Source: Acidobacteriaceae bacterium (lineage in GTDB: Bacteria; Acidobacteriota; Terriglobia; Terriglobales; Acidobacteriaceae). Taken from it: 11,732 nt of DNA. The stretch covers positions 1,376 through 13,107 of the forward strand of contig PKYX01000349.1 in assembly GCA_003132825.1 (NCBI GenBank), given 5' to 3'. The position numbers were made by a program, and so were the translations under genes. The first letter of the stretch is position 1; every line of letters begins with the position of its first letter. The notes under the pieces are model-generated. The model saw only the letters and a list, made by a program, of their open reading frames with translations, had not been told where the DNA came from and ran no database searches. Positions 5,945-11,732 of the stretch are shown in pieces.

Positions 5945-8056
5945 CTAAGATGCACCCGCGGCTTTTGCTTTGGCTGAAGGTCGCAGGGCTTCCTGCACCT
6001 TGATGAGCAGAGCGCGCAGAGTAAACGGCTTTTCCAGAAGCAGAATCTGCGGATCGAGAACGCCGTATTGGGCGATCAGGTCGCTGGCGTAGCCCGACAG
6101 GTAGAGCACCTTGATGGTGGGGCGCAATTCGGTCAGCCGATCAGCAAGGTCGCGCCCGTTCATGCCGGGCATGATGACGTCGGTCAAAAGAAGCTGAATG
6201 GGGCCGGAATGTTTCTCGGCGGTCGCGATCGCGGCGTTGCCGTCTGCAGCCTCGAGCACGCAATAGCCCTGATTCTCCAGACAATTCCGCGCCAGGGTGC
6301 GCAGCGCCTCTTCGTCCTCGACCAGTAATATGGTCTCGGAACCGCGGGGAAGAATCTCGGCGGTTCGGACCGCGGGGGTGGACTGCACCGTGCCCTCGGC
6401 TTGCGGCAGGTAGATCTTGAAGGTCGTACCCTGCCCCGGCTCGCTATAAGCGCTGATGTAGCCGCCGTTCTGCTTCACGATTCCGTACACCGTCGACAGC
6501 CCGAGCCCGGTTCCTTTCCCGGGTTCTTTGGTGGTGAAAAATGGTTCAAAGATGCGCGCCAGGGTTTCTTTGTCCATCCCGCAACCGGTGTCGCTGAAGC
6601 TCAAAATGACATAGCGGCCGGGCTTGAAATGGAGATGCTGCAGGGAGTAGGTTTCATCGAGATCGGCGTTCTCCGTCCGGATCGTCACCTTGCCACCCTG
6701 GAGCATGGCGTCGCGCGCGTTGACCGCCAGATTCATCAGGATCTGCTCCATCTGGCTCGCATCCGCTTTTACGCGCGCCAGGCCGACATCGCGCGTGATG
6801 AAGATCTCGATGTTTTCTCCGATCAGCCTCCGGAGCATTTTTTCCATTTCCACAATCAGGGAATTCAAGTCCAGGATGACCGGCTGAATCACCTGCTTGC
6901 GGCTGAAGGCCAGGAGCTGGCGGGTTAAGCCAGCCGCACGATAGGCGGCCTTGGCAATTTCTTCGGCATAGCGGACCAATGGGTCGTCCGCGGGCAGCCG
7001 CATCTGCAGAAGGCCACTGTAACCGGTGATCACGCTCAGGGCGTTATTGAAATCGTGCGCCACGCCCCCCGCCAGAAGACCGACGGCTTCCATTTTTTGC
7101 GATTGCGTGAGCTGTTCCTCGAGCAGCTTGCGCTGGGTGATGTCCTCATTCATCCCTTCGTAACGCACCACAGCGCCATCCTCAAAAACGGAGCGGGCGC
7201 TGGCCGAGATCCATATCTTGCGGCCATCCTTGCGGTACACCTGGCACTCGAAGTTCCGGACGATTCCCTGTTGTTCGAGCGCGCGGCTGAATTCTTCCCG
7301 GCGCTTGGGATCGACATACACTTGCCCGCGGATGTCGTTGACGCAGGCCAACAGATCCTGGGGAGACTCGTAGCCGAGCATCGTCGCCATGGTCGGGTTC
7401 ACGGTCAGGAAACGTCCCTGGGGCGTGCTCTGGAAGATGCCGATGACCGCGTCTTCCACCATGCTGCGATATTTTCGTTCCGTCTCCTGGAGCGCTTTTT
7501 CCGCCTGCTTCTGTTCCGTGATGTCGCGTGCGACCACAAGCACCGCGTTTTGCCCGGCAAAGGTGAGGCGGTCGGAGGCGATTTCAACGTCAATGAACCG
7601 GCCGTCTTTCAGACGATGCTTCCAAGTTCCGGCATCCCGCAGTCCGCTACGAGCCTTGGCGGCATCTTCAAGCAGCCGCGGCACATCCTCTTGCGGACGG
7701 ATTTCGGTGATTCGCATGGTCAGAAATTCTTGGCGGGAATAGCCGTAGTGCTCAACGGCTGCGGAATTGACTTCCAGAAAACGCGTGCTCTCCGCGTCGA
7801 ACACCCACATGGGTTGCGGGTTGTTCATGAACAGGAGTCGAAAGCCGTCCTCGTTTTGCGCGAGCCTTTCCTCAACGGCGTGGGCGTTTGGCGGCTCACG
7901 GGCAAGAATGGGCGGTTTGGGGGGGCCATTTTTCCGGGCCATTAATAACTGCATGGCAGGGCAAGAGTCGTGCGCCTGCCATAGTTCCAGCGTGCGGAGA
8001 ACCGCCGGCTTCGAGGGCGGATGGCCACAGCATGGCTTCTCTATTGTGGATAGCAC
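5945..8056 (-). CDS. PAS-PAS hybrid sensor histidine kinase with C-terminal receiver domain
   Basis: The frame gives 703 residues. The order is PAS 1 (about 66-185, ending in ARDITEQKQAE), PAS 2 (about 194-310, ending in NEDITQRK), HisKA dimerisation domain with H334 in GGVAHDFNNALS, HATPase with N-box N442/N446, DTGCGM at 489-494 and GKGTGLGLS at 513-521, then a receiver with E580/D581/E582, phospho-acceptor D626 in LLLTDVIMP, S654 as the switch residue and K676-P677. All catalytic residues are present. No membrane helix or signal peptide is visible, so it should sense a cytoplasmic signal through its PAS domains. The HDFNN form is typical of NtrB-like kinases. The longest start is GTG at 8056, whose best purine stretch (GGGAGG) overlaps the codon; ATG at 7954 or 7942 would start just before the conserved part and are at least as likely. 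The upstream neighbour, on the opposite strand, is the receiver-TonB gene. No stand-alone regulator gene follows. Confidence 0.93.
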   Translation of the reverse strand: MLSTIEKPCCGHPPSKPAVLRTLELWQAHDSCPAMQLLMARKNGPPKPPILAREPPNAHAVEERLAQNEDGFRLLFMNNPQPMWVFDAESTRFLEVNSAAVEHYGYSRQEFLTMRITEIRPQEDVPRLLEDAAKARSGLRDAGTWKHRLKDGRFIDVEIASDRLTFAGQNAVLVVARDITEQKQAEKALQETERKYRSMVEDAVIGIFQSTPQGRFLTVNPTMATMLGYESPQDLLACVNDIRGQVYVDPKRREEFSRALEQQGIVRNFECQVYRKDGRKIWISASARSVFEDGAVVRYEGMNEDITQRKLLEEQLTQSQKMEAVGLLAGGVAHDFNNALSVITGYSGLLQMRLPADDPLVRYAEEIAKAAYRAAGLTRQLLAFSRKQVIQPVILDLNSLIVEMEKMLRRLIGENIEIFITRDVGLARVKADASQMEQILMNLAVNARDAMLQGGKVTIRTENADLDETYSLQHLHFKPGRYVILSFSDTGCGMDKETLARIFEPFFTTKEPGKGTGLGLSTVYGIVKQNGGYISAYSEPGQGTTFKIYLPQAEGTVQSTPAVRTAEILPRGSETILLVEDEEALRTLARNCLENQGYCVLEAADGNAAIATAEKHSGPIQLLLTDVIMPGMNGRDLADRLTELRPTIKVLYLSGYASDLIAQYGVLDPQILLLEKPFTLRALLIKVQEALRPSAKAKAAGAS

Positions 8057-8076
8057 CTCCCGCGAACCCGACCAAG

Positions 8077-8090
8077 AGTACAGACGTACT
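8077..8090. repeat. Inverted repeat between kinase and receiver-TonB genes
   Basis: AGTAC and GTACT flank AGAC. It is 21 bp upstream of the GTG at 8056 in the divergent promoter region. It may be an operator half-site pair; by length alone it could be chance. Confidence 0.3.
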
Positions 8091-8117
8091 GTTGACCGAG
8101 CCCGGAAGCGGCGGCTG

Positions 8118-8132
8118 GGCGGGAATCCCGCC
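8118..8132. repeat. 15-bp palindrome in the divergent promoter region
   Basis: GGCGGGA and TCCCGCC are perfect inverted copies around a single A. The one-base centre (three bases if only six pairs form) makes it look more like a binding site for a dimeric regulator than an RNA hairpin. It is near the middle of the 212 bp shared by the two divergent genes and could control both. The regulator is unknown. Confidence 0.4.
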
Positions 8133-8268
8133 AGGGCACTTTGGTAACCCGCGCAGGACCGGTGTACGACTGGACAGGTAATTCGGCGGGTGTTACCTGG
8201 CCCTGCGGGAATGGCGCGCGGTCAATTCGTAACTTGCCGCTCGGCCCTCGAGAACCTAGGCTGGTCTC

Positions 8269-9630
8269 ATGTCGCCAAGGTCTCTGCTGTTCTCCTCCGA
8301 TCAGGAGACATCGCGCATACTCAACCAAGCTCTTCGTGAGCTCGAGCTCCAGGTCGAATCCTGCCAGGAAATATTTGCCGCGCTGAAAAGCCTGACCAGC
8401 CGGGCCTTTGACCTGGTCGTGGTCGATTGGGATGAGGGTCTCGAGGCTAGCTTCTTGCTCAAGACCGCGCGGGAACTGAAGTCCAACCGGAGCGCCTTTG
8501 CCATCGTCATTGGCCGGGCGGAAGCGAGCGCCGCACTCGAGCAGGCGGGCGCCGATCTGGTCCTCAGCAAACCCGTCCACCCCGACCGGGTCAGACACGC
8601 TCTGCTGACCAGCAACGAATTCATGTCTCACATCAAGCCTCGGCTGACTCTCGAGCGCCCGACTGCGATTCCCGGTATGGGAACGGGAGCGTGGTCCACC
8701 CCAATTCCAGAACGGGAACCGGCGGCGCTCGCCCCGGTTTCTCCGCTCGAGAGCCTCACTCGGGATCCGGCACCGCCGAGATTCGCGAGCCTGGACGCAG
8801 GTTTCGCTCGTCCGTCTCTGGCGCAGAGGTTTTTTCAGCGCAGCGTGCCCCCTCGGCCCCCTGCCCGACATCGGAGCCGAGACCGTAGTACGGCGTTCTT
8901 GCGGGTTGCGGCGATTGGTGTGGCTTTCTTTGCGGTGGGCTATGTGTTCAGCCAACCCCTGACCAAGGCGGGGCGCTCGGCGGAACAGATTTCCCGCACC
9001 ACCTGGGAAAAGACGCAGGGCTGGTTCGAAGAGCCGAGGGTCGAAGCCCATACCAGTACTTCAGAACTGGCCGAGACGGATGAGCCCGACCCGCCCCAGC
9101 GGCCGGGGAAGTCGTCCGCGAGAATCCGCGTCATGCCGGTCCGTACTACTGCGGTCGCGCATGCCCAGCTTGCGAGCGAACCCGCGGCTTCTGTGCCCGA
9201 GGCAGCGCCGCCCGACCAAGGTCAGATGACCGCGGCCGTGAGTAGCGTCCACATTCCGGAAAGTATAGCCAGCCCCTTCCCGGGAGTCGCCACGGTGCGA
9301 AATGTGGCCGCGAGCATCGCTCCGGTTCTCCTCAATGCCCTGGAACCGATCACGGTGCCTGAGCAGCTGTCGGAGAAACTACTGCTCGAGAAAGTTGAGC
9401 CCAATTATCCAGAAAAGGCAGTACGCGCCGGCCTGCAGGGGCCGGTTGTGCTGCAGGCCTGGATCGGAAGAGACGGCAGGATCCGCGACTTGAAGCTGAT
9501 TCGGGGCTCGTTGCTCCTCGGCCAGGCCGCCTGCGAAGCCGTGAAGCAATGGCGGTACAAGCCGTACCTGCTGAACGGGCAGGCGGTCGAAGCCGAAACC
9601 TACGTGACCGTGGACTTCACACTCCCGTAA
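8269..9630 (+). CDS. Receiver-like domain fused through one membrane helix to a TonB C-terminal domain
   Basis: The product has 453 residues. Residues 4-112 have a receiver pattern: RSLLFSSDQET with D11 as the metal-binding acid, FDLVVVDWDEG with D53 at the phospho-acceptor place, then AIVIGRAEA and DLVLSKPV with K101-P102. Two positions are degenerate: Ser10 stands where the first acid normally is, and Gly82 where the Thr/Ser switch normally is. A Pro-rich linker (about 120-207) leads to a single hydrophobic helix at about 209-228 (FLRVAAIGVAFFAVGYVFSQ) preceded by basic residues, which puts the receiver in the cytoplasm. A second Pro/Ala-rich stretch is followed by a TonB C-terminal domain at about 371-453 with VEPNYPEKAVRAGLQG, GRDGRIRDLKLIRG, AVKQWRYKP and the ending VTVDFTLP. 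The TonB end should lie in the periplasm and contact outer-membrane receptors; TonB normally works with ExbB/ExbD, which are not in this window. ATG at 8269 has a weak ribosome site. The domain calls are sure; that the receiver regulates energy transduction is inference. Confidence 0.9.
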   Translation: MSPRSLLFSSDQETSRILNQALRELELQVESCQEIFAALKSLTSRAFDLVVVDWDEGLEASFLLKTARELKSNRSAFAIVIGRAEASAALEQAGADLVLSKPVHPDRVRHALLTSNEFMSHIKPRLTLERPTAIPGMGTGAWSTPIPEREPAALAPVSPLESLTRDPAPPRFASLDAGFARPSLAQRFFQRSVPPRPPARHRSRDRSTAFLRVAAIGVAFFAVGYVFSQPLTKAGRSAEQISRTTWEKTQGWFEEPRVEAHTSTSELAETDEPDPPQRPGKSSARIRVMPVRTTAVAHAQLASEPAASVPEAAPPDQGQMTAAVSSVHIPESIASPFPGVATVRNVAASIAPVLLNALEPITVPEQLSEKLLLEKVEPNYPEKAVRAGLQGPVVLQAWIGRDGRIRDLKLIRGSLLLGQAACEAVKQWRYKPYLLNGQAVEAETYVTVDFTLP

Positions 9631-9670
9631 AACCTCCGTCCGCGCACCTTTCGCGTCAACGACTTCACAA

Positions 9671-9690
9671 TTTTTTACAGCTTTTTACTG
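9671..9690. repeat. Tandem 10-bp direct repeat upstream of the sensor kinase gene
   Basis: TTTTTTACAG is followed at once by CTTTTTACTG (8 of 10 identical). The 10-bp period equals about one helical turn, which fits a site for a regulator bound as a tandem dimer just upstream of the candidate promoter. OmpR-family regulators, such as the one encoded at 11468, often bind such direct repeats. The T-rich stretch might instead be the tail of a terminator for the gene ending at 9630, but no good stem precedes it. Confidence 0.35.
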
Positions 9691-9694
9691 GCAT

Positions 9695-9723
9695 TTGACA
9701 CCTGCCCTGTGACACTGAAGTAT
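9695..9723 (+). promoter_or_regulatory. Candidate sigma-70 promoter of the kinase-regulator operon
   Basis: A perfect TTGACA (9695-9700) is followed after 17 bp by AAGTAT (9718-9723), a partial -10 match. Transcription would start near 9730, giving a leader of about 44 nt to the ATG at 9774. TGACAC also occurs twice here (9696-9701 and 9710-9715), so the region may carry a regulator site overlapping the promoter. Confidence 0.4.
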
Positions 9724-9738
9724 GTTTCGAGTTGGCAA

Positions 9739-9762
9739 GGCCCGGGGCAGCTTTCTCGGGCC
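9739..9762 (+). promoter_or_regulatory. Hairpin in the leader of the sensor kinase gene
   Basis: GGCCCG (9739-9744) and CGGGCC (9757-9762) form a perfect 6-bp GC stem with a 12-nt loop. It ends 11 nt before the ATG at 9774, between the candidate transcription start and the ribosome site, and could slow initiation. Confidence 0.35.
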
Positions 9763-9773
9763 GCGAGTGGCGC

Positions 9774-11471
9774 ATGGCGAAGCAACGTCGGGACGATCGA
9801 ACTCGTCTGATCCTCGGTCTTGAATTGGCCGTGGTATTGCCGGCCGCGGCGCTGGTGATCCTGAGCGCCCTTCATTTGATGTCCGTCCAGCGCGATCGAG
9901 GGGTCGAGGCGGCGATTCAGCGCGATTTCACCCAGGTGCTGCAGGTCTCCGAGAAGCAGTTCAATCAACGCGCCTACGACTTGATGGATGCGGTTCGCGC
10001 CGACTTCCCCGCTCCCGGCCAGGCGTGCGCGATCAACCTGGATCGTGTTCTGGCGGCGCATTCCTATGTCGCTCATGTTTTTGTCTATGACCCCGACGCC
10101 GGCCTGATCGTTCGGTCCCAGCCGTCCAGTCTCAAAGATGCCGGGTTTCGCGATGAAGCCGCAGACTTCTCCCACATGATGGATAACTGGATGAAGATGC
10201 AATATAAGGAGACGGCTGACGAAATCTCCGGCATGCAGGTGCAGAAGAGAGGCGCACCGTATTATTTCTTTCACAACTCAGCGCCCCGCGGCGAGAAACA
10301 CCTCTATGAGTCGGTAGCCTTGTTTCTGATCAAAGGCGATTCCGGCGACGCCAAGGGCATTGGCGGCATTGCCTTCGACGCAGACTACCTGCGCCAGCAG
10401 TTTTTCCCCGAGATGCTGGACACGGTGATGAGCCGCAATCTGACCGAGGGCCACACCGAAAAGAACCCCGCCGTCATGATGGTGCGCGTTAGGAGCGAGT
10501 ACACCCCCCTGGCCGCGGCGTCGGGCTGGGATGGCGGTGCGCCGGAGATGGAAAGGAATCTCGAAGGCGCCTTTCCCGGGCTTACGCTGGCGATTAAGTT
10601 GCGCGGAACCACCCTCGCCGCTTTGGGCCAGCGCTTCGTGCGCATCAATTTCTTGGTGCTGGGCGGGCTCACCCTGCTGCTGGCTGGAGGAATCGTGCTG
10701 ACCCATCGCAATGTTGCCCGGGAAATGGCTCTGGCCCGGCTGAAATCCGACTTTGTCTCCAATGTTTCGCATGAATTGCGCACTCCGCTTTCTTTGATCC
10801 GGCTCTATGCCGAGACCCTCGAGCTCGGGCGCCTCAACAGTCCAGAAAAGTATCAGGAGTACTACCACATCATTCGCAAGGAGAGCGAACGGCTGAGCGC
10901 GTTGATCAACAACATCCTCGATTTTTCGCGGATCGAAGCCGGCGGGAAGGAATACGACTTTCGCGAAACCGACATGCGGGAGCTGGTGCACGCCACGCTC
11001 GATTCCTACCGCTACCAGATCGAGCAGAACGGTTTCGTCTTTGAGGAAAAAATCAGCGAGAATGTTCCGCCATTGTGCGTGGATCGGGAGGCCGTGTCGC
11101 GTTCTTTATTGAACCTGGTGAACAACGCCCTGAAATATTCCCAGCAGCGGAAGTACATCGCGGTCAACCTGTATCGCACCAACGGATCGGTGAAGCTGGA
11201 AGTGATCGACCATGGCATCGGCGTTCCTTCCCAGGAGCAGGAAAAGATTTTCGAGAAGTTTTACCGGGTCGGCGATCCCCTGGTCCACAACACCAAGGGC
11301 AGCGGATTGGGGCTTTCTTTGGTGCGCCACATCGTGCACGCCCACGGCGGAGAAGTATCGGTGAACAGCACTCCCGGCGAGGGCAGCAAATTCACCATCT
11401 CGCTGCCGGTCAGCACGGGTCCGGGCGATGGCAAGACCGCCTCCCGAGGAGATCAGGAGCTCGCCGGATGA
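9774..11471 (+). CDS. Membrane-bound sensor histidine kinase (HisKA + HATPase) with large extracytoplasmic domain
   Basis: From ATG at 9774 the product has 565 residues. The frame extends to a TTG at 9732, but that lies almost on the candidate transcription start, so I prefer 9774. Membrane helices are at about 12-35 and 291-310. Between them a sensor region of about 255 residues includes VAHVFVYDPDAGLIVRSQP, which recalls Cache-type sensors but is not a sure match. The kinase core follows directly, with no clear HAMP domain: H333 in SNVSHELRTPLS, N-box LLNLVNNALKYS (N447/N451), DHGIGVP (479-485), IFEKFYRV and KGSGLGLSLV (508-517). All catalytic motifs are intact. The stop overlaps the next start (ATGA at 11468-11471), so the kinase and regulator are almost surely co-translated and form a cognate pair. 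The signal is unknown. Confidence 0.93.
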   Translation: MAKQRRDDRTRLILGLELAVVLPAAALVILSALHLMSVQRDRGVEAAIQRDFTQVLQVSEKQFNQRAYDLMDAVRADFPAPGQACAINLDRVLAAHSYVAHVFVYDPDAGLIVRSQPSSLKDAGFRDEAADFSHMMDNWMKMQYKETADEISGMQVQKRGAPYYFFHNSAPRGEKHLYESVALFLIKGDSGDAKGIGGIAFDADYLRQQFFPEMLDTVMSRNLTEGHTEKNPAVMMVRVRSEYTPLAAASGWDGGAPEMERNLEGAFPGLTLAIKLRGTTLAALGQRFVRINFLVLGGLTLLLAGGIVLTHRNVAREMALARLKSDFVSNVSHELRTPLSLIRLYAETLELGRLNSPEKYQEYYHIIRKESERLSALINNILDFSRIEAGGKEYDFRETDMRELVHATLDSYRYQIEQNGFVFEEKISENVPPLCVDREAVSRSLLNLVNNALKYSQQRKYIAVNLYRTNGSVKLEVIDHGIGVPSQEQEKIFEKFYRVGDPLVHNTKGSGLGLSLVRHIVHAHGGEVSVNSTPGEGSKFTISLPVSTGPGDGKTASRGDQELAG

Positions 11472-11732
11472 CCAAAATCCTGATTGTCGAAGACGAGCCC
11501 AACATGGTCGCCGGCCTGCGCGACAACTTTGAGTTTGAGGGATACGAAGTCCTGAGCGCCGCGGACGGTATCGCGGGCCTGGAATGCGCCCTCCGGGAAT
11601 CGCCGGACATCGTCCTGCTCGACGTCATGATGCCCCGGATGAGCGGACTCGAGGTATGTAAGCAGCTGAAAGCCCAACGGCCTTCGATTCCGATCATCAT
11701 GCTCACCGCCCGCGGCCAAGAAGTCGACAAAG
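11468..11732 (+). CDS. Response regulator, receiver domain, probably OmpR/PhoB family (3' end outside the window)
   Basis: The first 88 codons are present, starting at an ATG that shares ATGA with the stop of the kinase gene and has AGGAG at 11455-11459, 8 nt upstream. The receiver has MTKILIVEDEPN (E8, D9, E10), the phospho-acceptor D52 in IVLLDVMMPRMSG, and T80 in IIMLTARG; the conserved Lys lies beyond the edge. The sequence style and the coupling to a HisKA kinase suggest an OmpR/PhoB winged-helix output domain, but that part is not in the window. Confidence 0.9.
   Translation, partial: MTKILIVEDEPNMVAGLRDNFEFEGYEVLSAADGIAGLECALRESPDIVLLDVMMPRMSGLEVCKQLKAQRPSIPIIMLTARGQEVDK

Noticed and set aside
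5116..5955. 279-codon open frame on the minus strand
   Set aside because: It is antisense to the LMF domain, whose plus-strand protein has clear family motifs up to its stop.
7055..7945. 296-codon open frame on the plus strand
   Set aside because: It is antisense to the PAS domains and HisKA start of the hybrid kinase and has no recognisable domain.
8041..9051. 336-codon open frame on the minus strand
   Set aside because: It lies antisense to the receiver-TonB gene, reads as Arg/Gly/Pro-rich low-information protein without domains, and arises from the GC-rich third positions of the real gene.
9732..9773. Upstream TTG start for the sensor kinase (14 extra residues)
   Set aside because: It lies almost at the predicted transcription start, and the extra residues add no feature. 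ATG at 9774 directly precedes the basic segment and first membrane helix.

Overview
The window looks like a chromosomal segment of a GC-rich soil-type bacterium. I favour Acidobacteriota (Terriglobia-like). The grounds are a very large secreted protein built of HYDIN/ASH-type and BIG2-type Ig-like repeats, a TonB protein with an unusual N-terminal fusion, and the style of the histidine kinases. This placement is inference from gene style; no rRNA or other marker gene is present. I see no mobile element, CRISPR array, tRNA or rRNA.

Layout. (1) Positions 3264 to 1, minus strand: one uninterrupted reading frame of 1088 codons that runs off the left edge. It encodes a secreted protein with a signal peptide, five ASH-like repeats, four BIG2-like domains and the start of a different C-terminal module that resembles the Agd3/CBM87 carbohydrate-binding family. 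(2) 3265-4059: a long intergenic region between divergent genes with several hairpins and no convincing gene. (3) 4060-5895, plus: a DCC-family thiol-disulfide oxidoreductase domain fused to a multi-pass lipase maturation factor (LMF) domain. (4) 5945-8056, minus, convergent with gene 3: a soluble PAS-PAS hybrid histidine kinase with a C-terminal receiver. (5) 8269-9630, plus, divergent from the kinase: a receiver-like domain, a linker, one membrane helix, a Pro-rich linker and a TonB C-terminal domain. (6) 9774-11471 and 11468-11732, plus: a membrane sensor kinase and a response regulator that overlap by ATGA; the regulator runs off the right edge.

How the genes may work together. The right half is a signalling block: two histidine kinases of different type flank a TonB-like protein whose cytoplasmic end is a receiver-like domain. 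The most interesting hypothesis is that phosphorylation, or phosphorylation-independent binding by a receiver fold, controls a TonB energy transducer and so outer-membrane uptake. The soluble hybrid kinase shares the divergent promoter region with the fusion gene and is the natural candidate partner. The left half concerns envelope and secreted proteins: a large Ig-like surface or secreted carbohydrate-related protein, and a membrane protein that couples a thiol redox domain to an LMF fold. No link between the two halves is visible in the sequence.
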